In this document: positions 16,415-23,329 of the stretch, piece after piece
How positions within the stretch are numbered: the first letter of the stretch is position 1
Layout of the letters: each line of letters begins with the position of its first letter
DNA from: Paenibacillus sp. VTT E-133291
Lineage (GTDB): Bacteria > Bacillota > Bacilli > Paenibacillales > Paenibacillaceae
Length of the DNA: 32,198 bases
Assembly (NCBI RefSeq): GCF_002264395.1
Contig: NZ_NFVA01000076.1
Span: 1 to 32,198, forward strand
Direction of reading: 5' to 3'
Program-made: the position numbers and the translations under genes
Notes under the pieces: generated by a model
Told to the model about the DNA's origin: nothing
Database searches by the model: none
The model's input: only the letters and a program-made list of their open reading frames with translations

Positions 16415-17380
16415 AGGTGAAGACCCTCCGGTTATTTTATTATGATAACAGTAGTGATAATGATTATCATATTCAACAACATTATATCGGGAGGATATGT
16501 TCTCGCCAATGGAGAATCTGGCGGTGGTAAATGGACGATTCTCCGATAAGCTCACCTGCCTGCTTTCCTTGCGGAATCGGATGGGAGATTGACCATTGTA
16601 TTTACTAAACATACGACTGAAATAATACACATCGCTATATCCAACTTCTTCTGCAATATCGCGAAGTGGAGCATCGGTACATCGTAATAGCTCTTCTGCA
16701 TGTTCAAGCCGGTATCGTATCAAATATTCGATCAAGCTGAACCCCGTCTCTCCTTTAAAACGCGTTGATAAATGACGAGGGCTATAATTAAATTGCTCCG
16801 CTATAGATTCTAGTGATAAATTGTGACGATAATGCACCTCAATATAACGGACAACCTGCCCAATGACATCCGGTTGCCTGAGGTTAATTCCATCCTTTGT
16901 AAACTGCTTTAATAATTCATGTATAAACTGATAGAACAAGCCTTTAACTTGAATTCTTTCCAATAAGCTTCCTTGTGCCCAGAGTTGTTCCATTGCCATT
17001 AGTTGATAGTGCAGTGGCAATGGCTCCAAAGACTCGAAGCCATACTGCATCCGAAATGGGTTGCTTCGTTCCAAAAGTCTTGCTAAATCCTTTCTTCCTG
17101 GTAAGGAGGCTCTATAGAATAATAAATAGTATTCAAAAATCTTCCCTGCCTCTATGCTTAGTCTCATACCCTTGCCACCATGCACAATAAAATGACGGTC
17201 TGCTTCGTAATCTATACCGTTGAGATTCAAGCTGGCCGCACCCCGCACACAGTAGATAAATCCACATGCAGGTAATATATAGCCTTGCAGCTTGTCCCCA
17301 GGCTCCATCACAGCATGTCGAATATCCAGCACTTTAACGGCTGCATAATTCCATGCGGCAATATGATCTTCCAACTTCAT
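15395..17380 (-). CDS. AraC-type regulator reading in frame into the siderophore-binding lipoprotein
   Basis: One uninterrupted frame. Residues 1-150 form an AraC-type sensing half (cupin-like, PGDKLQGYILPACGFIYCVRG). About 172-272 is the two-helix-turn-helix DNA-binding domain, with LSLESIAEQFNYSPRHLSTRFK and LRDIAEEVGYSDVYYFSRMF, ending near RFRKES. About 50 unrelated residues follow, then the complete lipoprotein beginning MRITKTSS, with its own signal peptide. The normal AraC protein would end near 16550, yet no stop occurs before ATG 16414. The linker encodes a promoter, a Fur box and a ribosome binding site, so I expect two products: a regulator with a C-terminal extension or stop loss, and the binding protein made separately. 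A true fusion would put the helix-turn-helix inside and the binding domain outside. Start chosen at ATG 17380 with GGAG upstream; the frame opens at GTG 17392. Confidence 0.75.
   Translation of the reverse strand: MKLEDHIAAWNYAAVKVLDIRHAVMEPGDKLQGYILPACGFIYCVRGAASLNLNGIDYEADRHFIVHGGKGMRLSIEAGKIFEYYLLFYRASLPGRKDLARLLERSNPFRMQYGFESLEPLPLHYQLMAMEQLWAQGSLLERIQVKGLFYQFIHELLKQFTKDGINLRQPDVIGQVVRYIEVHYRHNLSLESIAEQFNYSPRHLSTRFKGETGFSLIEYLIRYRLEHAEELLRCTDAPLRDIAEEVGYSDVYYFSRMFSKYNGQSPIRFRKESRQVSLSENRPFTTARFSIGENISSRYNVVEYDNHYHYCYHNKITGGSSPMRITKTSSFIVAMLLSFTLLLSACGSANVGSNATNSKGSKASEVTSSSANNSIATDNNNKEAQTRTISTVKGDIVVPANPERVVVLYLQGDLVALGIKPVGTSSVFEGAAFAEELGGIEDLGSWYEPNPEAIMAVKPDLIIAASEETYEILKDIAPTIPIPYEKMATDERIMKIGEVFGKEQEAQALLDNFHEKLEKSKQKLDELGILDKTVTIIEGGKKEMAVIDSKLYGRGSQIIYEYLGLKAPEILQKKIDGREKATGGFVSLEVLPEYIGDFVFRSVWDGADDLSDNPIWNSIPAIKEGRLIEIGFDFSYYSDIYSLDKQLDFVVEKLVSAYEKK
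16455..16469. promoter_or_regulatory. Fur box (perfect 7-1-7) ahead of the binding-protein gene
   Basis: TGATAATGATTATCA matches the Bacillus 7-1-7 Fur consensus (TGATAAT-N-ATTATCA) at every position. It lies just downstream of the expected transcription start of the promoter at 16481-16509, and 40 bp upstream of ATG 16414, where bound Fur-iron would block transcription. Confidence 0.92.
16481..16509 (-). promoter_or_regulatory. Promoter for binding protein and permeases, inside the long frame
   Basis: On the minus strand TTGGCG (16509-16504) and a perfect TATAAT (16486-16481) are separated by exactly 17 bp, and a Fur box follows 11 bp after the -10. A 5'-side hairpin (ggagaatc / gattctcc, 16511-16518 and 16537-16544) lies immediately upstream. 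Confidence 0.7.
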
Positions 17381-17438
17381 CTTGCATTTCACTCCGATCC
17401 GTTACACAATCTATTTAAGTTAATTACATCTTAAACAT

Positions 17439-17485
17439 TGATAATGATTATCAATTAGTATTAGGCAGCTCTTCTATTTTGTCAA
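17439..17485 (-). promoter_or_regulatory. Promoter and perfect Fur box of the AraC-type gene
   Basis: Minus strand: TTGACA (17485-17480), 16-bp spacer, TAATAC (17463-17458), then TGATAATCATTATCA (17453-17439), again a perfect 7-1-7 Fur box. The box starts four bases past the -10 element, overlapping the expected transcription start. The regulator is therefore also iron-repressed. Confidence 0.85.
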
Positions 17486-17691
17486 TCGCTGTTTAGTGAT
17501 TTCTTTTATAAATGTATTTGAACTAAACAGGAACAATCTCTCAATATTGCATCCCCTATAATTTAGCATTAATATAAAATAATGAGACTTACTGAAAATA
17601 GTTAATGAGTATCGTATTGAGGACTATTGCATTTTCGCAAACTCACTAAGGAGTAGGAGTGTTTTTTATATGTTATAGGGGGAAACGAATA

Positions 17692-17832
17692 TTGGGACCA
17701 ATGACTGAAGCTGATGCTCTACGTGAATGGTTTACTCTTTCCGGTACAGTGAAAGACATTTATATTATCGAGGTTGATGAGAACAATAAAGTAAGGCGCC
17801 AGATCGGACCCACAAAGAAGAAAAAGAAATAA
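17692..17832 (+). CDS. Small basic-tailed protein, 46 aa
   Basis: A short frame starting with TTG 17692, with AGGGGG about nine bases upstream; ATG 17701 is an alternative. The product reads MGPMTEADALREWFTLSG, then a strand-like KDIYIIEVDENNKVRRQIG and a lysine tail PTKKKKK. It has no signal or membrane segment. Codon use is like the flanking genes, and a hairpin terminator follows about 60 bp after the stop. No family recognised. It is the only likely gene in the 530-bp gap between the AraC gene and 17926; the rest of that gap holds the Fur-controlled promoter and AT-rich sequence. Confidence 0.6.
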   Translation: MGPMTEADALREWFTLSGTVKDIYIIEVDENNKVRRQIGPTKKKKK

Positions 17833-17883
17833 GCTTAGCCTGCAGCAACCTACTATAACTTGATTGAAAAAGAGATAAAACGT

Positions 17884-17922
17884 AAAAAAGCCCCACCGAC
17901 CTTTATAGGTTGATGGGGTATT
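17884..17922. terminator. Hairpin terminator between convergent small genes
   Basis: A 12-bp stem with a mismatch and a wobble pair (ccccaccgacct / aggttgatgggg, 17891-17902 and 17907-17918) is flanked by A6 on the left and TATTTTATT on the right, so it can act in both directions. Confidence 0.75.
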
Positions 17923-17925
17923 TTA

Positions 17926-18165
17926 TTAAAAAGGAAATTGAGTAAGCGAGAATATTAAGAGTACTATCCCAACAATCGAAGACAGAGCAGCCATTTTATC
18001 TTTAGTTTTAAAATAGGTAGCTCCGCCATTAAAAATCAGAGCTCCGCACATCCCCATCATTGTCCAAGACATAATCACTTGATCCTGATCACGGAAAAAA
18101 AATATTGCCAGAATGATTGTTGCTGCACTAAATAGAATACCGAACAGCCTTAGAGCTTTCAGCAA
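17926..18165 (-). CDS. Small membrane protein, possibly DUF3953-like
   Basis: A 79-aa protein with three hydrophobic segments (about residues 5-24, 33-48 and 58-77) separated by short charged turns (FRDQDQ, KTKDK). The layout and size resemble DUF3953-type small membrane proteins of Bacillales; this is from memory and not a firm match. TTG start with GGAGGGG six bases upstream. It is alone on its strand and ends at the hairpin at 17884-17922. Function unknown. Confidence 0.75.
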   Translation of the reverse strand: MLKALRLFGILFSAATIILAIFFFRDQDQVIMSWTMMGMCGALIFNGGATYFKTKDKMAALSSIVGIVLLIFSLTQFPF

Positions 18166-18399
18166 AAAATCCCCTCCCGAAATATTATGGGCTAATGAAT
18201 TTGCAGCTTACTCGATATTACAAGAAAAAATGTAGCCAATGGGCCACAAAGCAAAGAAATTAACCTTGCGCTAACCCGGCATTTATTAATGCTAACGTGC
18301 CCCAACCCACAAAATACCCGTTATCCATCACGCACACGACCTTTCAACATCATTTTATAGGAATACGAATATCCAATATAATGGTTTCATCATACATAG

Positions 18400-19023
18400 A
18401 TTACCATTCCTATAATAGAATCAGCTGATTATACAGACAAAGATGGTGGAAAAGATAAAATCGTCCTAATTCAAGGTGAAAAGTCGTCCTCCAGTAGTGA
18501 ACTTATAATTTTTATTAAGGATGATAAAATTGGTTGGGGATATTCGTCTAATGACAAGAATAAAGAACCCTTTAACGAAATGAGAAAATTCTTCAAAGAG
18601 CCTGTAAATAACACATCTGATTCAGGTACAACTGAACAGTCTCCTGAAGCGACACTTAAAGAAATTAGTAATTTTGTCATTTCAGATATTTGGAATGTTG
18701 GATTTGTTGATATCAGTTGGTATGCAAGTTCAGGAACTAGCTCTACAGGTGAAGCCATAGATATAGATTTTACAATTGAACAATTAGGAAAAGCGATGAG
18801 TACAAAATTAGAATACGATAATTACATCAACAACCTGGGTGCAAAATACGATTCAATTAAAAACATCTGGTCTAAGCTCTCTGGTGAGATTGATCGTATG
18901 TACAAGCAAATCCAAGATACTCCTCCTATAGCAAATGATGCTACCACTAAATTAGATACAGGAATATTCAATCAGTACCAGGATGCTTTTAGTGATGAGG
19001 TAGATAAATTATCCAATTCTTAG
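18400..19023 (+). pseudogene. 5'-truncated gene of unknown family
   Basis: The frame is open from just after a TAG (18397-18399) to the stop at 19023, about 207 codons. The first in-frame start (ATG 18580) has no ribosome binding site and lies in the middle of clearly protein-like sequence. The 60 codons before it read IESADYTDKDGGKDKIVLIQGE ... IIFIKDDKIGWGYSS, a beta-rich domain continuous with the remainder. The C-terminal part is helical (MSTKLEYDNYINNLG ... IDRMYKQIQD). It resembles the mature part of a Bacillales lipoprotein whose signal peptide and start have been lost. If ATG 18580 is used, a 147-aa product is possible. A terminator follows. Confidence 0.6.
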
Positions 19024-19031
19024 ATAAAAAT

Positions 19032-19068
19032 AAATCCCTGCCAACCCCTCAGGTTGCAGGGATTTGTT
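19032..19068. terminator. Terminator between convergent genes
   Basis: A stem aaatccctgc / gcagggattt (19032-19041, 19056-19065), extended by CAACC/GGTTG inside with one bulge, sits ten bases after the stop at 19023 and 23 bp from the end of the leftward gene. Confidence 0.75.
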
Positions 19069-19090
19069 ATACATGCTGAAATTTCAACAA

Positions 19091-19357
19091 CTACTTTATT
19101 CTTGTGGCGATAAGCTGGATCGTTTCATCAGAGTCTTTTACAAGACATTTCAAAGTAATGCCCAGTACAAGTGAAAATAAAGAGATCATAAAACAAATGA
19201 CTGTGATCAGTGCTCCTCTTAAGTCATTTGTGAAATTATAACGCAAGATTTCTGAGAAGCTGCTAGTAGAAAAGAAAATTATAATCAAAATAAAAAACAA
19301 TCCAAAAACACAAAATAAAATGTTTGATATTTTATTAACTCTTTCAAAATAACTCAT
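19091..19357 (-). CDS. Small two-helix membrane protein
   Basis: An 88-aa product with two strong hydrophobic segments (about residues 11-31 and 48-70) and a charged C-terminal tail (VKDSDETIQLIATRIK). GAGGAG lies eight bases upstream of the ATG. Only four bases separate it from the stop of the upstream membrane-protein gene, so the two are probably co-transcribed. No family recognised. Confidence 0.7.
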   Translation of the reverse strand: MSYFERVNKISNILFCVFGLFFILIIIFFSTSSFSEILRYNFTNDLRGALITVICFMISLFSLVLGITLKCLVKDSDETIQLIATRIK

Positions 19358-19361
19358 TTAT

Positions 19362-19640
19362 TCAACTCCTCTGATCAAGATAATAATCCACCAAGACATA
19401 AATGGTACCGGCAATACCAAAGGATTTGTGAACAACCCAAGAGAAAGGAAAAATTATAATTGGGTAAAGAACGGCTGAAAAAAGAAATGCTAAGAAAATA
19501 AAAACAAACCCTATATTTTGAACCCCATAGTATTCAGTCGTGTTGATTTTATTTCCTTCCCATAGCTCTAATCCAAAAGTGGCCAAGGTGAATAAAATCG
19601 TCGAAACAAACCATAACATAATATGCTTAACTACACGCAA
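19362..19640 (-). CDS. Small membrane protein, 92 aa
   Basis: Hydrophobic segments at about residues 7-24, 42-68 and 74-86, with a short polar loop (EGNKINTTEYYGVQN). Starts at TTG 19640 with GGTGGG six bases upstream; no ATG start with a better site exists. The gene is followed after four bases by the 88-aa membrane-protein gene. Unknown family; the pair could encode partners in one membrane complex, by inference from spacing only. Confidence 0.65.
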   Translation of the reverse strand: MRVVKHIMLWFVSTILFTLATFGLELWEGNKINTTEYYGVQNIGFVFIFLAFLFSAVLYPIIIFPFSWVVHKSFGIAGTIYVLVDYYLDQRS

Positions 19641-19717
19641 AGTAATCCCACCAATTTCAAGCTTTATATATCAGCCGTTTCATTCATAAGTTCTATTGTT
19701 AAATCTGCTTCCAATAA

Positions 19718-19993
19718 TCATTTAGTACTTGGTTCTATTGAAGTTAAAAAAGGTTTTTGCCCTATTCTACTATTATAGGAAACAAAGTACTCCTCATTTA
19801 TATTAATCAACTTAAATATTCCTTTTGGGATTGTGACTGTAGTTTGATCACTGCTCATATTTTGTACTACTATTTCTCTTTTATCTACTGACACTACATT
19901 AACAACAGCAGATGTACCTGCCATCAAAAGGTACCATATTATAAATAAAAATATGATCAAAGGAAGAAAAGAGAAGATTTTACGATTATTCAT
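19718..19993 (-). CDS. Small membrane-anchored or secreted protein, 91 aa
   Basis: The N-terminus NNRKIF followed by a hydrophobic stretch (about residues 8-26) and AGTSA looks like a signal anchor or signal peptide. The remaining 60 residues are beta-strand-like (VVNVVSVDKREIVVQNMSSDQTTVTIPKGIF). GAGGAG is six bases upstream of the ATG. It lies between the Nudix gene and the two membrane-protein genes on the same strand, with gaps of 49 and 77 bp. Function unknown. Confidence 0.7.
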   Translation of the reverse strand: MNNRKIFSFLPLIIFLFIIWYLLMAGTSAVVNVVSVDKREIVVQNMSSDQTTVTIPKGIFKLININEEYFVSYNSRIGQKPFLTSIEPSTK

Positions 19994-20042
19994 ATCTATC
20001 TCCTCAGAGTAAGGATCATATAATGGACATGATAGTTACCTC

Positions 20043-20501
20043 CTATCCATTCCCGAACAATTCTTGTATATATTTTTCCGACATATATTCTCTAAACTCT
20101 TTATCTAATAAGTATATTTCATCTTGTTTTATCCACTGGTAGTTAAAAACAGTTCCACAGTCTTCTCCTTCACCCTCTCCAGTGAATCTCCACTTTTCAG
20201 GTAATCTTGTTTCTGGAATCAGAAGATAGTCATGTCTTTCAACATTTGCTTCTATATAATCCTTATAATAATATTGTGTTCCTATTTTCTTTACTAATTT
20301 AAATTGTTTAAGTCCACTTTCTTCTTGAATTTCCCTGAATAAGGCTTCTTCTTCTGTTTCCCCGGCATCGACATTACCACCTACTAATCTAAAGGGTACT
20401 TCTGGTACATTCAGATAAACTAATAAGGTTTTTACTCCAACTTCATTGTCTTGCAAAATAAAACCGTATACTTTCTTTCTAAACGGTTTCCCTATCTTCA
20501 T
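20043..20501 (-). CDS. Nudix hydrolase
   Basis: A 152-aa cytosolic hydrolase of nucleoside-diphosphate-linked compounds. The Nudix box is complete: G42, E48, R56-E57, E60-E61 and G63 within GNVDAGETEEEALFREIQEESG, the Mg2+-binding and catalytic loop. The preceding VYGFILQDNEVGVKTLLVYLN and following QYYYKDYIEANVERHDYLLIP are the expected strands. Substrate cannot be read from sequence. AGGGGGA lies nine bases upstream of the ATG. It is the first gene of a leftward run of four small genes. Confidence 0.92.
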   Translation of the reverse strand: MKIGKPFRKKVYGFILQDNEVGVKTLLVYLNVPEVPFRLVGGNVDAGETEEEALFREIQEESGLKQFKLVKKIGTQYYYKDYIEANVERHDYLLIPETRLPEKWRFTGEGEGEDCGTVFNYQWIKQDEIYLLDKEFREYMSEKYIQELFGNG

Positions 20502-20539
20502 TCATCATGTCCCCCTATTTAGCTTCTTATTAACGATAA

Positions 20540-20570
20540 TAAAAAAGTATTTGATCATTGATCAAATACT
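20540..20570 (-). terminator. Terminator-like hairpin in the leader of the Nudix gene
   Basis: A perfect 11-bp stem (agtatttgatc / gatcaaatact, 20546-20556 and 20560-20570) with a 3-base loop. On the minus strand it is followed by TTTTTTATTAT. No leftward gene lies upstream of it, so it is either an attenuator of the Nudix transcript or protects that gene from read-through. Confidence 0.6.
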
Positions 20571-20653
20571 CCTCGCGTACGGTATTATGAAATATATACT
20601 CCCTTGAGGTCATCAAGTTATACTAGTCGAACATACCATAAATTTACTTTATT

Positions 20654-20707
20654 GTATTCTGAAAACCTAAATTAAACAAGAGTAACTCTTGTTTTTTGAC
20701 AGAATAC
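20654..20707. repeat. Nested inverted repeats in a gene-free gap
   Basis: An outer repeat gtattctg / cagaatac (20654-20661, 20700-20707) encloses a perfect inner stem aaacaagagt / actcttgttt (20674-20683, 20685-20694) followed by a T6 run on the plus strand. The surrounding 295-bp gap between the Nudix gene and the gene at 20797 contains no credible frame; this structure and the hairpin at 20540-20570 are all I see in it. Confidence 0.6.
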
Positions 20708-20796
20708 TTCCTCACACTCACTCCGCTTCTGTTTAGCACATTACAATCTATTGTGCATTTTATATAGAGAAGCTTAATAGAAAGGGGTGAATCAGA

Positions 20797-21045
20797 ATGG
20801 CAACTCGTCAACCTGATTTAGTGTTGATCACTTGGAGCAGAAATCCTTTGGTTCGTGGCTCTGCGCGTAGGATTATTTCTGTCCGCATCATTGGAGATGC
20901 TGAGCCTTGTCGACCTAGCTTAAGACCCAACGGGCTACTTGACACCGCCTTAGCTTGTTTATTAGATAATGACGTTGGTTTTAAAGTGGTGTTTCGTAAA
21001 AAAACTTCAAGGATTAGCGGCTATTTGCTGCTACAACGCCATTAA
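20797..21045 (+). CDS. Uncharacterised small basic protein, 82 aa
   Basis: A basic, arginine-rich product without signal peptide or membrane segment. The core reads LVLITWSRNPLVRGSARRIISVRIIGD, then LDTALACLLDNDVGFKVVFRKK, and ends LLLQRH. AAAGGGG lies ten bases upstream of the ATG and a strong terminator follows, so this is a real single-gene unit. No family recognised. The basic character could suit nucleic-acid binding, but no motif supports that. Confidence 0.75.
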   Translation: MATRQPDLVLITWSRNPLVRGSARRIISVRIIGDAEPCRPSLRPNGLLDTALACLLDNDVGFKVVFRKKTSRISGYLLLQRH

Positions 21046-21052
21046 TATTTTT

Positions 21053-21083
21053 AAGGGGCAGTTAAGTTGCTGCTCTTTTTTTT
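21053..21083 (+). terminator. Terminator after the small basic protein
   Basis: Stem aaggggcag / ctgctcttt (21053-21061, 21070-21078) with one G-U pair, followed by a T8 run. Confidence 0.8.
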
Positions 21084-21126
21084 AGCGTTAAATAGAATCT
21101 GAATCTGATTGAAATTAGGTGAGTCC

Positions 21127-21804
21127 ATGAACTTACAAGATGTAAAAAAGAGCTATGATTTAATTGTAAGCTTAGGTATGTCTTGTGCTCCTGCTATAAA
21201 TATGCAAAGAAATAACCTGAGAACATTCTCCATGCCTCTCGACTGGATGATTTCTTATTCATTAACTGATGTAAACAGACTTTATAAAAATAGATTTCAG
21301 AATTTCATGGAGTTAACAAATCTGCAAATGCTCGAAGAGACACATTTTTTTCTAGAGGATGGCGTACCTGCTTATCCTAATGGGAACAAAAATGCTTTAG
21401 TGAAATCATATTTTATTCAGGACACCTTTTATAACATTATCTCGGTACATGATTTTCCAATCACCTTGGGTAAGCATTGGTCTACGACCTATTCATCTTA
21501 TAAAGCAAAGCTGGATCTACGAATTAAGAGATTTTGGGACAAATTACTATGCAGTAAAAAAATTCTATTCATTAGATGGTTCGCCACATACGAACAGGCT
21601 GTAGAGCTACAAGCGATTTTGTCTGATATATTAAAGCCGAACGAATTCACTGTCCTTATCCTTTATCCCGTTCGTGAATTAACATCAGTACGAGAAATCC
21701 ATTGGAATATTAATCATATTTGTGTGTTAGAATTTCCTGATGATATGAACGATTATGCTAGCTGGGATTATATTTTGAAAGATATACAAGTAACGAGCGA
21801 TTAA
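21127..21804 (+). CDS. DUF1796 family putative cysteine peptidase
   Basis: A 225-aa cytosolic protein matching DUF1796, a predicted papain-like cysteine peptidase family. The N-terminal motif YDLIVSLGMSCAPAINMQRNNLR carries the presumed nucleophile Cys in LGMSC (about residue 22). The conserved FSMPLDWMISYSLTDVNRLYKNRFQNFMEL follows, then ISVHDFP with the candidate histidine. The frame opens six codons earlier at TTG 21109; ATG 21127 preceded by AGGTGAG is better. Families of this type occur near capsule or surface-polymer genes or alone; here it stands alone, so its target is unknown. Confidence 0.82.
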   Translation: MNLQDVKKSYDLIVSLGMSCAPAINMQRNNLRTFSMPLDWMISYSLTDVNRLYKNRFQNFMELTNLQMLEETHFFLEDGVPAYPNGNKNALVKSYFIQDTFYNIISVHDFPITLGKHWSTTYSSYKAKLDLRIKRFWDKLLCSKKILFIRWFATYEQAVELQAILSDILKPNEFTVLILYPVRELTSVREIHWNINHICVLEFPDDMNDYASWDYILKDIQVTSD

Positions 21805-21821
21805 TTTATCTCCTATTTAAA

Positions 21822-21843
21822 AATGACCCTCTCATGGGTCATT
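21822..21843. terminator. Bidirectional terminator between convergent genes
   Basis: A perfect 8-bp stem (aatgaccc / gggtcatt) with a 6-base loop. On the minus strand it is followed by TTTTTAAATAGG. It overlaps the last base pairs of the leftward gene's stop region. Confidence 0.7.
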
Positions 21844-22156
21844 AATGTTGACGGCTTCGGTCCATCAAATGATTAATCATTTCTTGCGCAGCAAAAACAT
21901 ATGGGTTCAGATATAACCTACTGATACTTACAAATATAGCAATAGGGTTACTGACTCCAAAATCACTTTGGCTCCAAAGTGATTTTGGATTTATAAGTTC
22001 AGGCTCTGCAAGATCATACTTTTCCATCAGCCTTTCCTTTGTTCCACTATCCATTACAGCTCCGTTTTCTTTATCCGCAAAAACTGCTCCTGATGAAAAA
22101 TACGCCATGATCATTACAAAGGAAATGATGAGTATTGCTAGTTTCTTTTTACGCAT
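21842..22156 (-). CDS. Small secreted protein, 104 aa
   Basis: A clear signal peptide (MRKKK, then a hydrophobic core to about residue 24, likely cleavage after AVFA). The mature part of about 77 residues has charged helical segments (SGTKERLMEKYDLAEPELINP) and ends MDRSRQH, with no cysteines or known motif. AGGAGA lies eight bases upstream of the ATG. The coding sequence contains a perfect 15-bp inverted repeat (21957-21988). No family recognised; AT-rich like the surrounding accessory stretch. Confidence 0.75.
   Translation of the reverse strand: MRKKKLAILIISFVMIMAYFSSGAVFADKENGAVMDSGTKERLMEKYDLAEPELINPKSLWSQSDFGVSNPIAIFVSISRLYLNPYVFAAQEMINHLMDRSRQH
21957..21988. repeat. 32-bp near-perfect palindrome inside a coding sequence
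   Basis: ccaaaatcactttgg (21957-21971) and ccaaagtgattttgg (21974-21988) are exact reverse complements around a 2-base centre. In the leftward gene it encodes NPKSLWSQSDFGV. Confidence 0.95.
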
Positions 22157-22337
22157 AATACATCTCCTAATTCTTTCTATGTTCTATACTAAACTCTAAA
22201 CCTTATACCAACTCAAATATTTCTCGGGTAATCGCAGGAAATCTATGTATTCGACAATCTTGATCATATGTAGATAATATTCTATGCATTAAATGGAATA
22301 AATAGGTTCAAAATCTATAATACACCTTACTCCATAT

Positions 22338-22379
22338 AAAAACAAAAGCACCCCACAGCTAAAATTAGTAGGGTACTTT
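22338..22379 (-). terminator. Terminator of the SDR gene
   Basis: On the minus strand a 12-bp stem (aaagtaccctac / gtggggtgcttt, with two G-U pairs; 22379-22368 and 22356-22345) is followed by TGTTTTTATA. It lies 54 bp after the stop at 22433. Confidence 0.8.
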
Positions 22380-22432
22380 GTATTTGTATGATTCGCTGAT
22401 ATTTTACTATATCCAAATTCGGCAGAGTATTT

Positions 22433-23329
22433 TTATGGGGTTGGAGTTCCTCCGTTGGCATTTAGCGTTTCGCCACTGATATAGCTTGATTCCTGGCTAG
22501 CAAGAAATACATATGCCGGAGCCATCTCTGCAGGCTGTCCCGGACGACCTAGTGGTGTGTTCGCACCGAACTCCTTCAGCACCTCTTCCGGTTGTCCACC
22601 CACCACTTGAAGAGGTGTCCATACAGGACCTGGAGCCACTACATTCACTCGAATCCCCTTATCAGCGACTTGCTGGGCGAGAGATTTACTGAATGTATTG
22701 ATAGCAGCCTTGGTCGTCGCGTAGTCCAATAGAATCGGCGAGGGGTTATAGGCTTGGATGGAAGAAGTGTTGATGATGGTGCTGCCTGGTTGCATATGCT
22801 TCACTGCCGCTTTGCACAGCCAGAACATGGCATACACATTCGTCTTAAAGGTATCGTCAAAATGCTTGGTAGTAAGATCAGCAATATCGGGGACGAATTG
22901 CTGCTTGCCCGCGATATTGGCTAAAATATCAATTCCTCCTAGCTGCTTAACCGCAGTATCGACGAGCTGTTCACAGTATTCCTCATCTTTTAGGTCACCT
23001 GGAATGGCGATTGCGGTACGTCCTGCTTCCTGCACCAGCCTGAGAACCTCTTTAGCATCTTCTTCTTCCTCCGGCATGTAGGATAGAACAATATCTGCGC
23101 CTTCACGAGCAAAAGCAATCGCAACGGCACGACCTATCCCGCTGTCCGCCCCTGTAACAATCGCTTTTCGACCTGTCAGACGTCCGGTGCCTTGATAGGT
23201 ATCTTCACCTGTATCAGGTACGGGGTTCATCTTCTTCTGGAGCCCCGGCTCTTGTTGCTGCTGTTGAAATTCAGGTCCTGCCTTGATGTACTGAGTGGTA
23301 GGATCTTGCATCGTATATTGGTTAGACAT
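22433..23329 (-). CDS. SDR-family oxidoreductase, YdaD/YhxD-like
   Basis: An NAD(P)-dependent short-chain dehydrogenase, 298 aa. It has the extended N-terminal tail (Gln-rich, about 45 residues) characteristic of the B. subtilis YdaD/YhxC/YhxD group of general-stress oxidoreductases. The cofactor-binding loop TGADSGIG is at residues 59-66, NIAG at 138-141, the catalytic Ser in NTSS about 189-190, and YxxxK as Tyr203/Lys207. The closing SYISGETLNANGG is the family C-terminus. The physiological substrate is unknown. AAAGGAGGA lies nine bases upstream of the ATG. I found no clear sigma-B promoter in the upstream region, so stress control is only by family analogy. Confidence 0.92.
   Translation of the reverse strand: MSNQYTMQDPTTQYIKAGPEFQQQQQEPGLQKKMNPVPDTGEDTYQGTGRLTGRKAIVTGADSGIGRAVAIAFAREGADIVLSYMPEEEEDAKEVLRLVQEAGRTAIAIPGDLKDEEYCEQLVDTAVKQLGGIDILANIAGKQQFVPDIADLTTKHFDDTFKTNVYAMFWLCKAAVKHMQPGSTIINTSSIQAYNPSPILLDYATTKAAINTFSKSLAQQVADKGIRVNVVAPGPVWTPLQVVGGQPEEVLKEFGANTPLGRPGQPAEMAPAYVFLASQESSYISGETLNANGGTPTP

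Noticed and set aside
18180..18340. Minus-strand fragment reading GTLALINAGLAQG, possibly a worn gene remnant
   Set aside because: Too short, with stops close on both sides; no start or ribosome binding site. It may be a remnant or repeat, but nothing firm supports it.
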